This document shows, piece after piece, positions 8,531 through 16,355 of a stretch of 64,000 nucleotides of DNA (the stretch's first letter is position 1; each line of letters starts with the position of its first letter). Under the pieces are notes generated by a model, which saw only the letters and a program-made list of their open reading frames with translations, was not told the origin of the DNA and searched no databases. This DNA is from Paraburkholderia humisilvae (lineage in GTDB: Bacteria > Pseudomonadota > Gammaproteobacteria > Burkholderiales > Burkholderiaceae). Location of the stretch: contig NZ_CADIKH010000029.1 of the NCBI RefSeq assembly GCF_902859855.1, forward strand, positions 31,323 through 95,322, in the 5' to 3' direction. The translations under genes and the position numbers were made by a program.

Positions 8531-9895
8531 ATGTTCAGTTTTCTAAAACGATTCAGGGGTTCCAAGACGTCCGACAATGCGCAGACCGAGTCGCCGGATG
8601 TCGCGGACGTGGCGCCGGATGCGCCCGCCGAAACGCCAGTGGCCGATGCGCCTGCCACTTCGTCGCGCGCCGACCGCACGCCCCCCGAGACACAGCAGCC
8701 GCTGCGCCCGGTGGCGCCGCAGCCCGTGCCCACACCCGCACCACCTGCAGCGGAGGCATCGCCTGCCACGCCGGCATTCGCACCTGAGCCGATTAATTCA
8801 GCCGCTGCGCCGCGCGCCGAATCGCAGCCGCAGGCTAGCTCGCCGCCGCCAGCGCCGTTCCGGCCGGCACCACCCGTCGCACGCGAACCGCAGCCTGTGC
8901 AGCGTCCCACCAGCCCAGCCGCGCTTGAGCCCGCAGCATCCGACACCTTCGAAACCGTCGAAATCGTTCCCCCGCCGACGCCCGAGCCTGCCGCGAAGCG
9001 CTCGTGGCTGTCGCGTCTGAAGAGCGGCCTCTCGAAGACGAGTTCGAGCATCACCGGCATTTTCGTCGGCACGAAAATCGACGAAGACCTGTACGAAGAG
9101 CTCGAAACCGCGCTGCTGATGTCCGACGCGGGCGTCGACGCAACCGAGTTCCTGCTCGAGTCGCTGCGCGAGAAAGTCCGCAATGAGCGGCTCACCGACC
9201 CGCAGCAGGTGAAAGCCGCACTGCGCGAGTTGCTGGTCGGCCTGCTGAAGCCACTGGAAAAATCGTTGATGCTCGGCCGCGACCAGCCGCTCGTGATGAT
9301 GATCGCCGGCGTGAACGGCGCCGGCAAAACCACCAGCATCGGCAAGCTTGCGAAACATCTGCAGCGCTTCGATCAGTCGGTGCTGCTTGCCGCCGGCGAT
9401 ACGTTCCGCGCCGCCGCGCGCGAGCAGCTCGCGATCTGGGGCGAACGCAACAACGTGACCGTTGTGTCGCAGGAAAGCGGGGACCCGGCCGCGGTTATTT
9501 TCGACGCGGTGGGCGCCGCGCGCGCGCGCAAGATCGACGTGCTGATGGCCGATACGGCAGGACGCCTGCCGACGCAGTTGCATCTGATGGAAGAGCTGCG
9601 CAAGGTCAAACGCGTGATCGGCAAAGCGCTTGAAGGCGCGCCGCACGAAGTGCTGCTCGTGATCGACGCGAATACCGGTCAGAACGCGCTCTCGCAGGTG
9701 AAGTCGTTCGACGACGCGCTAGGCCTCACCGGCCTGATCGTGACGAAACTCGACGGCACCGCGAAGGGCGGTATTCTCGCTGCGATTGCGCGGCAGAGGC
9801 CCGTACCGGTGTATTTCATCGGGATCGGCGAAAAAGTCGAGGATTTGCAGCCGTTTAGCGCCGAGGAATTCTCCGACGCGCTGCTCGGCGGCTAA
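8531..9895 (+). CDS. ftsY: Signal recognition particle receptor FtsY
   Basis: 454 aa SRP GTPase that docks SRP-ribosome complexes at the inner membrane. Residues about 12-155 form a long Pro/Ala/Glu-rich A domain, then the helical N domain, then the G domain with GVNGAGKTTSIGK (P-loop), DTFRAAAREQL, DTAGRLPTQ (G3) and TKLDGTAKGG (G4/closing). The C-terminus ends with the usual amphipathic PFSAEEFSDALL. The start at MFSFLKRF matches the family. It is the first plus-strand gene after rsmD. The A domain's proline content is typical of high-GC betaproteobacteria. Confidence 0.97.
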   Translation: MFSFLKRFRGSKTSDNAQTESPDVADVAPDAPAETPVADAPATSSRADRTPPETQQPLRPVAPQPVPTPAPPAAEASPATPAFAPEPINSAAAPRAESQPQASSPPPAPFRPAPPVAREPQPVQRPTSPAALEPAASDTFETVEIVPPPTPEPAAKRSWLSRLKSGLSKTSSSITGIFVGTKIDEDLYEELETALLMSDAGVDATEFLLESLREKVRNERLTDPQQVKAALRELLVGLLKPLEKSLMLGRDQPLVMMIAGVNGAGKTTSIGKLAKHLQRFDQSVLLAAGDTFRAAAREQLAIWGERNNVTVVSQESGDPAAVIFDAVGAARARKIDVLMADTAGRLPTQLHLMEELRKVKRVIGKALEGAPHEVLLVIDANTGQNALSQVKSFDDALGLTGLIVTKLDGTAKGGILAAIARQRPVPVYFIGIGEKVEDLQPFSAEEFSDALLGG

Positions 9896-9923
9896 TCGCG
9901 CGGCGCGCCGTCTCTCCGCGCCT

Positions 9924-10568
9924 TCACTCCGCGTCAGGCTGCGCGCCCGGCGCCGCGTCCGCGAACGCGCTCAACTGGTTCGCCTGGTCGTAAATAGCGC
10001 GGATCGTCGGAAACCCGCTCATATCGACGTTGAACCGATCCGCGTTGAACACCTGCGGGATCAGGCAAGCATCGGCAACGGTCGGCGTATCGCCGAAACA
10101 GAACGCCCCACTACGACGGCTGGCGACCAGATGCTCTTCGAGCGCCTTGAAGCCCGCGCTGATCCAGTGCTGATACCACGCATTTTTCACGTCATCGCTC
10201 GCGCCGACCGTGTGCTTCAGATACTTCAGCACGCGCAGGTTGTCGAGCGGATGGATTTCACACGCAACTTGCAGCGCGATGCCACGAATGTATGCGCGTT
10301 CAGCGGGCGACCCCGGCAGCAGCGGCGGCTGCGGATGCGTCTCCTCAAGATACTCGATGATCGCCAGCGACTGCTGCAGCACCTTGCCGTCGTCGACGAG
10401 CGTCGGCACCACCGCATCGTGATTCAGCTCCCGGTACGCGCCGGCGAACTGCTCGCCGCCGTTGCGCAGCAGATGCACCGGCAGATAGTCGTACGGCAGC
10501 TGCTTGAGATTGAGCGCAATGCGCACGCGATACGCGGCGGAACTACGAAAGTAGCTGTACAGCTTCAT
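9924..10568 (-). CDS. maiA: Maleylacetoacetate (or maleylpyruvate) isomerase, zeta-class GST
   Basis: 214 aa glutathione-dependent cis-trans isomerase. The N-terminal thioredoxin fold carries YSYFRSSAAYRVRIALNLK, the SSCSWRVRIAL-type zeta-GST signature with the catalytic Ser/glutathione contacts. VPTLVDDGKVLQQSLAII is the gamma-glutamyl binding region, and the C-terminal helical domain includes YQHWISAGF and PTVADACLIPQ. GGGGGAGA precedes ATG10568. The next same-strand gene upstream encodes an FAH-family hydrolase, so the pair could act on maleylacetoacetate (tyrosine pathway) or maleylpyruvate (gentisate pathway). No dioxygenase is present to decide. Confidence 0.88.
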   Translation of the reverse strand: MKLYSYFRSSAAYRVRIALNLKQLPYDYLPVHLLRNGGEQFAGAYRELNHDAVVPTLVDDGKVLQQSLAIIEYLEETHPQPPLLPGSPAERAYIRGIALQVACEIHPLDNLRVLKYLKHTVGASDDVKNAWYQHWISAGFKALEEHLVASRRSGAFCFGDTPTVADACLIPQVFNADRFNVDMSGFPTIRAIYDQANQLSAFADAAPGAQPDAE

Positions 10569-10670
10569 CGATATGTCTCCCCCAGTCCGCAGACGATGCG
10601 CGACCCGGTCTGTTCGCGACCCGGCTGAACCGGGCTTTTTCTCGCAATCCGACTACGTCTGAATGCGCAG

Positions 10671-11369
10671 TTAAACCACGCGCACACTGAACTCGCCCAG
10701 TCCGTCGACGCCCCCCTTCATCAGATCGCCCTTCGCGACCGCGCCAACCCCTTCCGGCGTGCCGGTGAAGATCAGATCGCCCGGCTGCAGTTCGAATAGC
10801 GTCGACAGATACGCGATCGTCTCCGCGACCGACCAGATCAATTGCGATACATCCGAGCGCTGTTTTTCCGCGCCATTCACCGACAGCCAGATCGCGCCCT
10901 TGCCGATATGACCCACTTTCGACACCGGATGAATCGGCCCGAGCGGCGCCGAATAGTCGAAGCCCTTCGCGGTGTCCCACGGGCGGCCGAGCTTTTTCGC
11001 TTCCGCCTGCAAATCGCGGCGCGTCATGTCGAGGCCGAGCGCGTAACCGTACACGTGATCGAGCGCGCTATCGACAGAAATGTCCTTACCTGCCTTGCCG
11101 ATCGCCGCGACCATTTCCATTTCGAAGTGCAAGTTGCCCGTTTGCGGCGGGTACGGCAATTCGCCCGTTGCACCCGGCGCGACATACAACACCGCATCGG
11201 ACGGCTTGCAGAAGAAGAACGGCGGCTCGCGATTCGGGTCGTGCCCCATCTCGCGCGCATGCGCCTCGTAGTTGCGCCCGACGCAGTAGATGCGACGCAC
11301 CGCGAACTGATCGCTCGATCCGGCCACCGGCACGCCGACAACCGGCGCCGGCGTAAAGACGTAACCCAT
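10671..11369 (-). CDS. Fumarylacetoacetate hydrolase-family protein (fumarylpyruvate hydrolase-like)
   Basis: 232 aa FAH-fold metal-dependent C-C hydrolase. It shows YCVGRNYEAHAREMG, PFFFCKPSDAV, the acidic metal ligands in NLHFEMEMVAAIGK (E..E), GYALGLDMTRRDLQ, KGFDYSAPLGP and FTGTPEGVGAV. The size and YCVGRNY start resemble NagK-type fumarylpyruvate hydrolases more than the 420 aa FahA. GGAG lies 6 bases before ATG11369; an in-frame TTG at 11384 lies upstream of that site and is rejected. It probably forms a two-gene unit with the zeta GST 100 bases downstream. Confidence 0.85.
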   Translation of the reverse strand: MGYVFTPAPVVGVPVAGSSDQFAVRRIYCVGRNYEAHAREMGHDPNREPPFFFCKPSDAVLYVAPGATGELPYPPQTGNLHFEMEMVAAIGKAGKDISVDSALDHVYGYALGLDMTRRDLQAEAKKLGRPWDTAKGFDYSAPLGPIHPVSKVGHIGKGAIWLSVNGAEKQRSDVSQLIWSVAETIAYLSTLFELQPGDLIFTGTPEGVGAVAKGDLMKGGVDGLGEFSVRVV

Positions 11370-11661
11370 TCCGTTCTCCGTCAAATATGAAACCGCGTGC
11401 GCGGCAGGTGAAATCTCAAAACAGCGAGTTTAACGCGCTGATATATCGCGCGCTTGACGCTTGCCCGCTCGCGCGGGAGTCGGTTGCTCCGGTGGATCGC
11501 GGCGGGCGTTCATGGGCGCGGACATGAGGCGAACCGCGCACCGTGCGATACTCAAGCTATTCCGATCAGCCGATCAAGCGTTACGGTGACCGCCGGCATC
11601 GCTCCGCGTACGGACCGTCGCGTTTGCACCACTACCCCGCAGTACCGCCGATCTCAGTCCG

Positions 11662-12645
11662 ATGAACGATTCCGCCGCTACCGAGTTGCCCCCTTTCCCG
11701 TGCGCCCGCTTCATCAAGGAGATCGGGCGCGGTCCGCATGGCGCCCGTGCGCTGACATCCGAAGATACCCATGCGCTCTATAGCGCGATGCTCGACGGCC
11801 GCGTGTCCGACGTCGAGCTGGGCGCCGTGCTGCTGGCTTACCGGTTGAAAGGTGAATCGGCGGATGAACTCGCCGCGATGCTGGCCGCCGCGCATGCATC
11901 GTTTGAGCCGATCCGCGTGCCGGATCGGGGGTCGCGCGCGGTGTCCGCAGTGTCGATCCCGAGCTACAACGGCGCACGCAAGCAGCCCAACCTCGTGCCG
12001 CTGCTTGCGCTGCTGCTCGCGCGCGAAGGCGTGCCGGTGCTGGTGCACGGCGTGACCGAAGATCCGGGCCGCGTCACGAGCGCGGAAATTTTCGCCCGGC
12101 TGCAGGTTGCCGCCGCGCGGACACATAGCGATATCGAAGCCGCCCTCGTCGAACGCCGAGTCGCGTTTGCGCCGATCGGGACGCTTGCGCCAAAGCTCGC
12201 GCGGCTGCTCGCACTGCGGCGCGTGATGGGCGTGCGCAACTCGACACACACGCTCGTCAAGATCCTGCAGCCGTTCGCGCCGCCGGCGCTGCGGCTCGTG
12301 AATTACACGCATCCGCCGTATCGCGAGAGCCTCACGCAACTGTTCGTCGCGCATCCGGACGCGGCTGCGGGCGGCGCGCTGCTTGCGCGCGGCACCGAAG
12401 GCGAAGCGGTCGCCGACACCCGCCGCCAGGTACAGATCGACTGGCTGCATGACGGGCAGTGCGAGACGCTCGTGATGCCGGAGCGGTCGTCCGCGGACGC
12501 GCCGACGGTCGATCTGCCCGAAGCGCGCGATGCGGCGACCACGGCCGCGTGGATCGCCGACGTGATGCGCGGCGCGGCGCCCGTGCCCGCCGCGATTGAG
12601 CGGCAGGTCGAAGTGATCACCGGGATCGCGAAAAAAGCGGCCTGA
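11662..12645 (+). CDS. ybiB: DNA-binding protein YbiB (TrpD2 family)
   Basis: 327 aa paralogue of anthranilate phosphoribosyltransferase. It has the helical N-terminal domain (EIGRGPHGARALTSEDTHALYSAML) and the phosphoribosyltransferase-like domain with SIPSYNGARKQPNLVPLLAL and GVRNSTHTLVKIL. The glycine-rich PRPP-binding loop of TrpD (GTGGD) is replaced by SYNGARK. That replacement is characteristic of YbiB/TrpD2, which has been described as a nucleic-acid-binding protein rather than an enzyme. It is divergent from the FAH gene. Its physiological role is not settled; E. coli ybiB is LexA-linked, but no LexA box was identified here. Confidence 0.88.
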   Translation: MNDSAATELPPFPCARFIKEIGRGPHGARALTSEDTHALYSAMLDGRVSDVELGAVLLAYRLKGESADELAAMLAAAHASFEPIRVPDRGSRAVSAVSIPSYNGARKQPNLVPLLALLLAREGVPVLVHGVTEDPGRVTSAEIFARLQVAAARTHSDIEAALVERRVAFAPIGTLAPKLARLLALRRVMGVRNSTHTLVKILQPFAPPALRLVNYTHPPYRESLTQLFVAHPDAAAGGALLARGTEGEAVADTRRQVQIDWLHDGQCETLVMPERSSADAPTVDLPEARDAATTAAWIADVMRGAAPVPAAIERQVEVITGIAKKAA

Positions 12646-12692
12646 CCGGCGGTATGCGAGACGGCGGCCACGGCGCACCGCGCAATCCGCGG

Positions 12693-12721
12693 TTGACATA
12701 TCTACGCCCGCTGTCTTACAT
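12693..12721 (+). promoter_or_regulatory. Sigma-70 promoter of the leuA leader
   Basis: TTGACA (12693-12698), a 17-base spacer, then TTACAT (12716-12721): a perfect -35 with optimal spacing and a good -10. The predicted transcription start is about 12727-12729, which is the ATG of the leader peptide, so the mRNA may be leaderless. This is inferred from spacing only. Confidence 0.75.
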
Positions 12722-12728
12722 TCGCACC

Positions 12729-12803
12729 ATGCGTTCCATCCTGAACTCCCTCCGAATTACCAGCGGTCGCCTAGCGCGGCCCCTATCGCTACGTCTAGCG
12801 TAA
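12729..12803 (+). CDS. leuL: Leucine leader peptide (attenuator) of leuA
   Basis: 24-codon reading frame beginning MRSILNSLR and ending RLARPLSLRLA. Six of 24 residues are Leu and two are Ile. Four of the Leu codons are CTA (12771, 12783, 12789 and 12795), a codon hardly used in this GC-rich genome. A cluster of rare Leu codons upstream of leuA is the signature of ribosome-mediated leucine attenuation, as in enteric leuL. No ribosome site precedes the ATG. The promoter places the start of transcription at or next to the A of ATG, so translation would be leaderless. It is too short for normal gene callers. The attenuation role is inferred. Confidence 0.7.
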   Translation: MRSILNSLRITSGRLARPLSLRLA

Positions 12804-12816
12804 GCGAGGCGTAGCG
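12787..12816 (+). promoter_or_regulatory. Pause-type hairpin overlapping the leader Leu codons
   Basis: CGCTACG (12787-12793) pairs perfectly with CGTAGCG (12810-12816) across 16 bases. The 5' arm covers the last Leu codons of the leader and the 3' arm lies just after its stop, so a ribosome stalled at CUA codons would block the stem, as expected for an attenuator. An alternative small stem (GGCG-TAG-CGCC, 12808-12818) shares the 3' arm. No U-run terminator is seen next to it. Confidence 0.5.
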
Positions 12817-12965
12817 CCGCGTTTGCCTAGGGCTCCCGTCCGAAAGCCGCCGCGGTCCTCCCTGCAGTTCCCCGTTGTTCCTGTTTCATCCCAACCGTAG
12901 TTCCTTCACAACCTGTAGTCGTCTGTACTCGCCCGTATACCGTTCGGACGAGTCGCGAGGGTCAA

Positions 12966-13154
12966 ATGCACGTTGCAAGCACTCCGTTGCTGAACGTCGC
13001 CGGCGTCACCATCGCCATGGCGTTCTCCACACCGTTCTTCGTCCGCGTCCGTTCGTTGCTCCAGCTAGCGCCGGCGCTTCCCGCCGGCGCGCGGTCCGTG
13101 CATCCGTGGTATCGAGCCAACCGCTCGGCGCCTCACCCCATCGCATACGACTAA
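12966..13154 (+). other. Possible 62-codon upstream ORF and GC hairpin before leuA
   Basis: An ATG at 12966 has GAGGG close upstream and opens 62 codons that end 15 bases before leuA. The product has no recognisable domain, so coding is doubtful. Inside it, GCGCCGGCG (13068-13076) and CGCCGGCGC (13082-13090) form a perfect 9-bp stem with a CTTCC loop. This could be the terminator or sequestering element of the leuA leader, but no T-tract follows. The rest of the 12804-13169 leader shows no clear antiterminator by eye. Confidence 0.3.
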
Positions 13155-13169
13155 ACGAACGAGGCCATC

Positions 13170-14849
13170 ATGTTGCGCGACCCTGCCGAGAAATACCGCC
13201 CCTTTCCCACCGTCCGTTTGAACGGCCGAAAATGGCCGAGTCGCACCATCGATCGAGCGCCGATCTGGATGAGCACCGATCTGCGCGACGGCAACCAGTC
13301 ACTGATCGAGCCGATGAGCATCGCGCAAAAGCTCGAGTTCTTCGACATGCTGGTGTCGATCGGCTTCAAGGAAATCGAAGTTGGATTTCCGTCCGCCTCG
13401 CAAACCGACTTCGATTTCGTTCGCAAGCTGATCACCGAGGCGCGCATTCCCGACGACGTCACGATCGAAGTCCTTGTGCAATCGCGCGAAGACCTGATCG
13501 CGCGCACGTTCGACGCGCTCGAAGGCGTGCCGCGCGCGATCGTGCATCTGTACAACGCGATCTGCCCGTCATTCCGCAAGATCGTGTTCAACCAGACGAA
13601 GGACGCCGTGAAGGCACTCGCGGTGGAAGGCACGCGGCTGATTCGCCAGCACGCCGATGCGCGACCGCACACGCACTGGATCTACCAGTACTCGCCGGAG
13701 ACGTTCAGCATGACCGAGCTCGCGTTTGCGCGTGAAGTCTGCGACGCGGTCGCACAAACGTGGCGGCCGACGCGCGAGCACAAGATGATCGTCAATCTGC
13801 CGGCCACGGTCGAAGCGTCCACGCCGAACGTCTACGCGGACCAGATCGAATGGATGGACGGCAATCTCGGCTACCGCGACAGCATCATCTTGTCCGTGCA
13901 TCCGCATAACGATCGCGGCACCGCAGTCGCCGCAGCGGAACTCGCGCTGCTGGCAGGCGCGGATCGCATCGAAGGATGCCTGTTCGGCAATGGCGAGCGC
14001 ACCGGTAATGTCGATCTCGTCACGCTTGCGTTGAACCTGTACACACAAGGCGTCGATCCGGGCCTCGATCTGTCTGATATCGATGGCGTGCGCCGCGTCG
14101 TCGAACGTTGCAATCAGTTGCCGGTGCATCCGCGCCATCCGTATGCGGGCGACCTCGTCTATACGGCGTTTTCGGGCTCGCATCAGGACGCGATCCGCAA
14201 GGGCTTCGTGCAGCAGGTGCCCGGCGCGGTGTGGGAAGTGCCCTACCTGCCGATCGATCCAGCCGATGTCGGGCGCGGCTACGACGCGGTGATCCGCGTG
14301 AACAGTCAGTCCGGCAAAGGCGGCGCGACTTACCTGCTCGAGCGCGGCATGGGTTTCGCGCCGCCGCGCCGCGTGCAGATCGAGTTCAGTCACGCGGTGC
14401 AGGCCGTGGCAGACGAGTCAGGCGCGGAAGTCAGCGGGGAAGCGATCTGCGCGCTGTTTGCCCGCGAATATTTCGATGTGGCAGGGCCAGCGCGGCGCGT
14501 CGATACAAGCATCGTGCACTGGGAAGGTCGCCCGATCCGCATCGGGGGCGTTCAAACGGGTGCTGCAAGCGGGGCGCACAGCGGGGCGCACGACGCTCAT
14601 GCGCAATGGGTCGCCGCTGCGATCGCCACGGCCACCGGCCAGCGGATCGAGATCACGTCGTGCGAAACCGTGCGGGCAACGGACGGCCGTATCGCGGTAT
14701 TCGTCGGCTGCCGGGTGGGCGACGAAACGCCGCGCCATGGTGGGGGAATCGGCACTGACGAAGCAGCGGCGATCGTCGATGCGGTGATCAGCGGTGTCAA
14801 TCGCGCCGCCGTGTGGACGTCTGCCGAACGCAGCAAGGTCGCGGCCTGA
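13170..14849 (+). CDS. leuA: 2-isopropylmalate synthase (long, LeuA2 type)
   Basis: 559 aa enzyme that condenses acetyl-CoA with 2-ketoisovalerate, the committed step of leucine synthesis. The TIM-barrel starts with IWMSTDLRDGNQSL (R/D of the HMGL-like active site), then GFKEIEVGFPSASQTDFDF. The metal-binding His pair is in SVHPHNDRGTAVAA, followed by GADRIEGCLFGNGERTGNVDL. A linker leads to a C-terminal regulatory LeuA-dimer domain (about 430-555). Its size and the DRAPIW start fit the 560 aa actinobacterial/betaproteobacterial class rather than the 515 aa class. ACGAGG precedes ATG13170. The leader peptide upstream implies control by leucine supply. A second leuA elsewhere in the genome is likely but not visible. 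Confidence 0.95.
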   Translation: MLRDPAEKYRPFPTVRLNGRKWPSRTIDRAPIWMSTDLRDGNQSLIEPMSIAQKLEFFDMLVSIGFKEIEVGFPSASQTDFDFVRKLITEARIPDDVTIEVLVQSREDLIARTFDALEGVPRAIVHLYNAICPSFRKIVFNQTKDAVKALAVEGTRLIRQHADARPHTHWIYQYSPETFSMTELAFAREVCDAVAQTWRPTREHKMIVNLPATVEASTPNVYADQIEWMDGNLGYRDSIILSVHPHNDRGTAVAAAELALLAGADRIEGCLFGNGERTGNVDLVTLALNLYTQGVDPGLDLSDIDGVRRVVERCNQLPVHPRHPYAGDLVYTAFSGSHQDAIRKGFVQQVPGAVWEVPYLPIDPADVGRGYDAVIRVNSQSGKGGATYLLERGMGFAPPRRVQIEFSHAVQAVADESGAEVSGEAICALFAREYFDVAGPARRVDTSIVHWEGRPIRIGGVQTGAASGAHSGAHDAHAQWVAAAIATATGQRIEITSCETVRATDGRIAVFVGCRVGDETPRHGGGIGTDEAAAIVDAVISGVNRAAVWTSAERSKVAA

Positions 14850-15027
14850 TACGCGCAGAGTAGCGGCAAGCATCGGAAAGAGCCGACGGAAAATTCAAGA
14901 GAACGGCGGCAGGAAGGCGGTGCGTCAGTCACGCGGGGCAGTTCCGATCGGACTGCCTTGTACGAACGGTCAGCTCAAGAGGCTATACCGGGAGAGGTGA
15001 CGGGGGGCAGTAAAAGGTGTCTCTCCG

Positions 15028-15411
15028 TCATTCCAGCGCGCAGCGGGTCGCCTGCCACGCGATCAGGCGCCACTGCCCTTCTTCCTGCGCCTGAATCGCG
15101 GTGTACGCAATCGGAAAAAGCAGTGCACCGTTGTTCGCTTCCATCTCGATCAACGCGCGTCCCGTGACTACGCACGTTTCGCGTCCCACCGGCAGCACAT
15201 CCTGCGACTGGATCTCGATCTGGCGATAGCGACGGCGGCCAGCGGTAATCGCGTCAATGAACTGCCGCTTGGTCTCGCGTTTGCCGTTCGTATGCACGTA
15301 GATCACGCTATCCGAAAGCAACGCGTCGAGCTGCGGTCCATTGCCGTCGACCATCGCGCGAAAGCGATCGCGCTCGAGCCCGCGAATCGCCTCGATTACT
15401 TTAGCGGCCAT
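15028..15411 (-). CDS. NTF2-like (SnoaL/DUF4440) family protein
   Basis: 127 aa small cone-fold protein. It starts MAAKVIEAIRGLERDRFRAM and continues LDALLSDSVIYVHTNGKRETK and QFIDAITAGRRRYRQIEIQ, ending EEGQWRLIAWQATR. The spacing of the 'D..L.D.V.Y.H..G' and terminal 'G.W.L..WQ.T' elements is typical of DUF4440/NTF2-like proteins, which bind or isomerise small molecules. No specific function can be given. GAAGGGGCG precedes ATG15411; the open frame upstream belongs to another reading frame of pagL. It is encoded just after pagL on the same strand. Confidence 0.75.
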   Translation of the reverse strand: MAAKVIEAIRGLERDRFRAMVDGNGPQLDALLSDSVIYVHTNGKRETKRQFIDAITAGRRRYRQIEIQSQDVLPVGRETCVVTGRALIEMEANNGALLFPIAYTAIQAQEEGQWRLIAWQATRCALE

Positions 15412-15455
15412 CGCATTCGCCCCTTCACCGACGGAGCCGAAAGCGGCCGCGGTCG

Positions 15456-16019
15456 TCAGAAGTTGTACTGCACGTATATTTGGTGGAAATTTATACCAGG
15501 ATTCGGCTCTTTGATACTGGCGTTGGAGAGGTGCTGGAAGCGATAGCCGATCTGATAGTGCTGATGCTCGCCGAACGCGAAACCGGCGCCCGCCATATCC
15601 GCGAACTGGAATGCGGAGCTCATCGTAAAGCTGCTCGACTCGCGCGGGTGGGTAATCAAACGCACACCGACGCCCAGTTCCACGTACGGGCGCAGCCAGC
15701 CGCTGCCCTTGATAAAGCGAACCACCGGCGTCACACCGAATTCGCCGATGTTGTCGTGCACGTTGCCTTCGTCGGTATGCCACCATGCGGCATGTGCCTC
15801 GCCGATCAGCGCAAAATGCCAGTCTCCTATCTCCCACCACGTGAGGTTGGGGTCCCACACGAAACCGAGGTCAAGTTTGCGAACATGGTGGTCCGCCGTA
15901 CCCGCCGCTAATTGAACACCGAACTGATCGGCCGCCGCAGCCCCGGAAAAGCCGAGAAAAGTTGCCGTGCAAACGCTTTTTAGCACCAGATCACGCCAGA
16001 ACTCTTTGTTTTCGTTCAT
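15456..16019 (-). CDS. pagL: Lipid A 3-O-deacylase PagL
   Basis: 187 aa outer-membrane beta-barrel enzyme that removes the 3-O acyl chain of lipid A, lowering endotoxicity. Residues 1-31 form a signal peptide ending GAAAA, followed by ADQFGVQLAAG. Aromatic-rich alternating strands follow. The active-site segment is YRFQHLSNASIKEPNPGIN, where His and Ser two residues apart plus a downstream acidic residue match the PagL catalytic triad region, and the chain ends in Phe (YVQYNF), the outer-membrane insertion signal. The ATG at 16019 begins MNENKEF; the ribosome site is weak. It is divergent from rpoH, whose promoter looks sigma-E-like, so both may respond to envelope stress (inference). Confidence 0.9.
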   Translation of the reverse strand: MNENKEFWRDLVLKSVCTATFLGFSGAAAADQFGVQLAAGTADHHVRKLDLGFVWDPNLTWWEIGDWHFALIGEAHAAWWHTDEGNVHDNIGEFGVTPVVRFIKGSGWLRPYVELGVGVRLITHPRESSSFTMSSAFQFADMAGAGFAFGEHQHYQIGYRFQHLSNASIKEPNPGINFHQIYVQYNF

Positions 16020-16265
16020 CTTGTACCCTGAATTGCCAGGTTGAATCTTCAAGTGAGTTAAGAGCAAAACGGTCGTTTTTTGAGATATCCGCGAACATCG
16101 TTCCCTAAAAATTCTGCCACTGCGGTGCGGCTCCCCTCGTTTCAGGAAAGAATGATGCCCCTTAGATGGCCCCACATGCAGTGCGGATGAATCCTAACCT
16201 GCTAGGGCAATATTCGCAGAAATGGGTACAATACTATTGAGAATTAGGTTTCGATAGGAAATTCT

Positions 16266-16293
16266 GGAACTTGGATGATTTTAGAGTCTCTAA
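16266..16293 (+). promoter_or_regulatory. Sigma-E-type promoter of rpoH
   Basis: GGAACTT (16266-16272), a 16-base spacer, then TCTAA (16289-16293). This is close to the RpoE consensus, and the GAACTT-16-TCTGA layout is the same as the known sigma-E promoter (P3) of E. coli rpoH. The predicted start is about 16299-16302, inside the CIRCE element. Confidence 0.65.
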
Positions 16294-16295
16294 GT

Positions 16296-16324
16296 GTTAG
16301 CACTCGGTAAAGCAGAGTGCTAAC
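16296..16324 (+). promoter_or_regulatory. CIRCE operator (HrcA binding site) upstream of rpoH
   Basis: TTAGCACTC (16297-16305), nine bases, GAGTGCTAA (16315-16323): an exact match to the CIRCE consensus, extended by one more pair (G16296/C16324). CIRCE is the operator of the heat-shock repressor HrcA, usually found before groESL or dnaK. Here it overlaps the predicted start of rpoH transcription, so HrcA would be expected to repress rpoH. The rest of the 360-base pagL-rpoH interval holds a TACAAT (16228-16233) with no good -35 and a small palindrome at 16066-16079. Confidence 0.92.
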
Positions 16325-16334
16325 ATCTTGGTGG

Positions 16335-16355
16335 CGCCGCTTAATACGGCGTTTT
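16335..16355 (+). promoter_or_regulatory. Hairpin in the rpoH 5' untranslated region
   Basis: CGCCG (16335-16339) pairs with CGGCG (16347-16351) around CTTAATA and is followed by TTTT. It lies between CIRCE and the ribosome site AAAGGAG (16365-16371). It could be a weak terminator or a structure affecting translation. The stem has only 5 bp plus possible G-U pairs, so this is tentative. Confidence 0.35.

Noticed and set aside
10620..10640. CCCGG-CTGAA-CCGGG followed by CTTTTT as a terminator
   Set aside because: The stem is only 5 bp and its T-run is on the plus strand, while the adjacent genes are both on the minus strand and no plus-strand transcript ends there.
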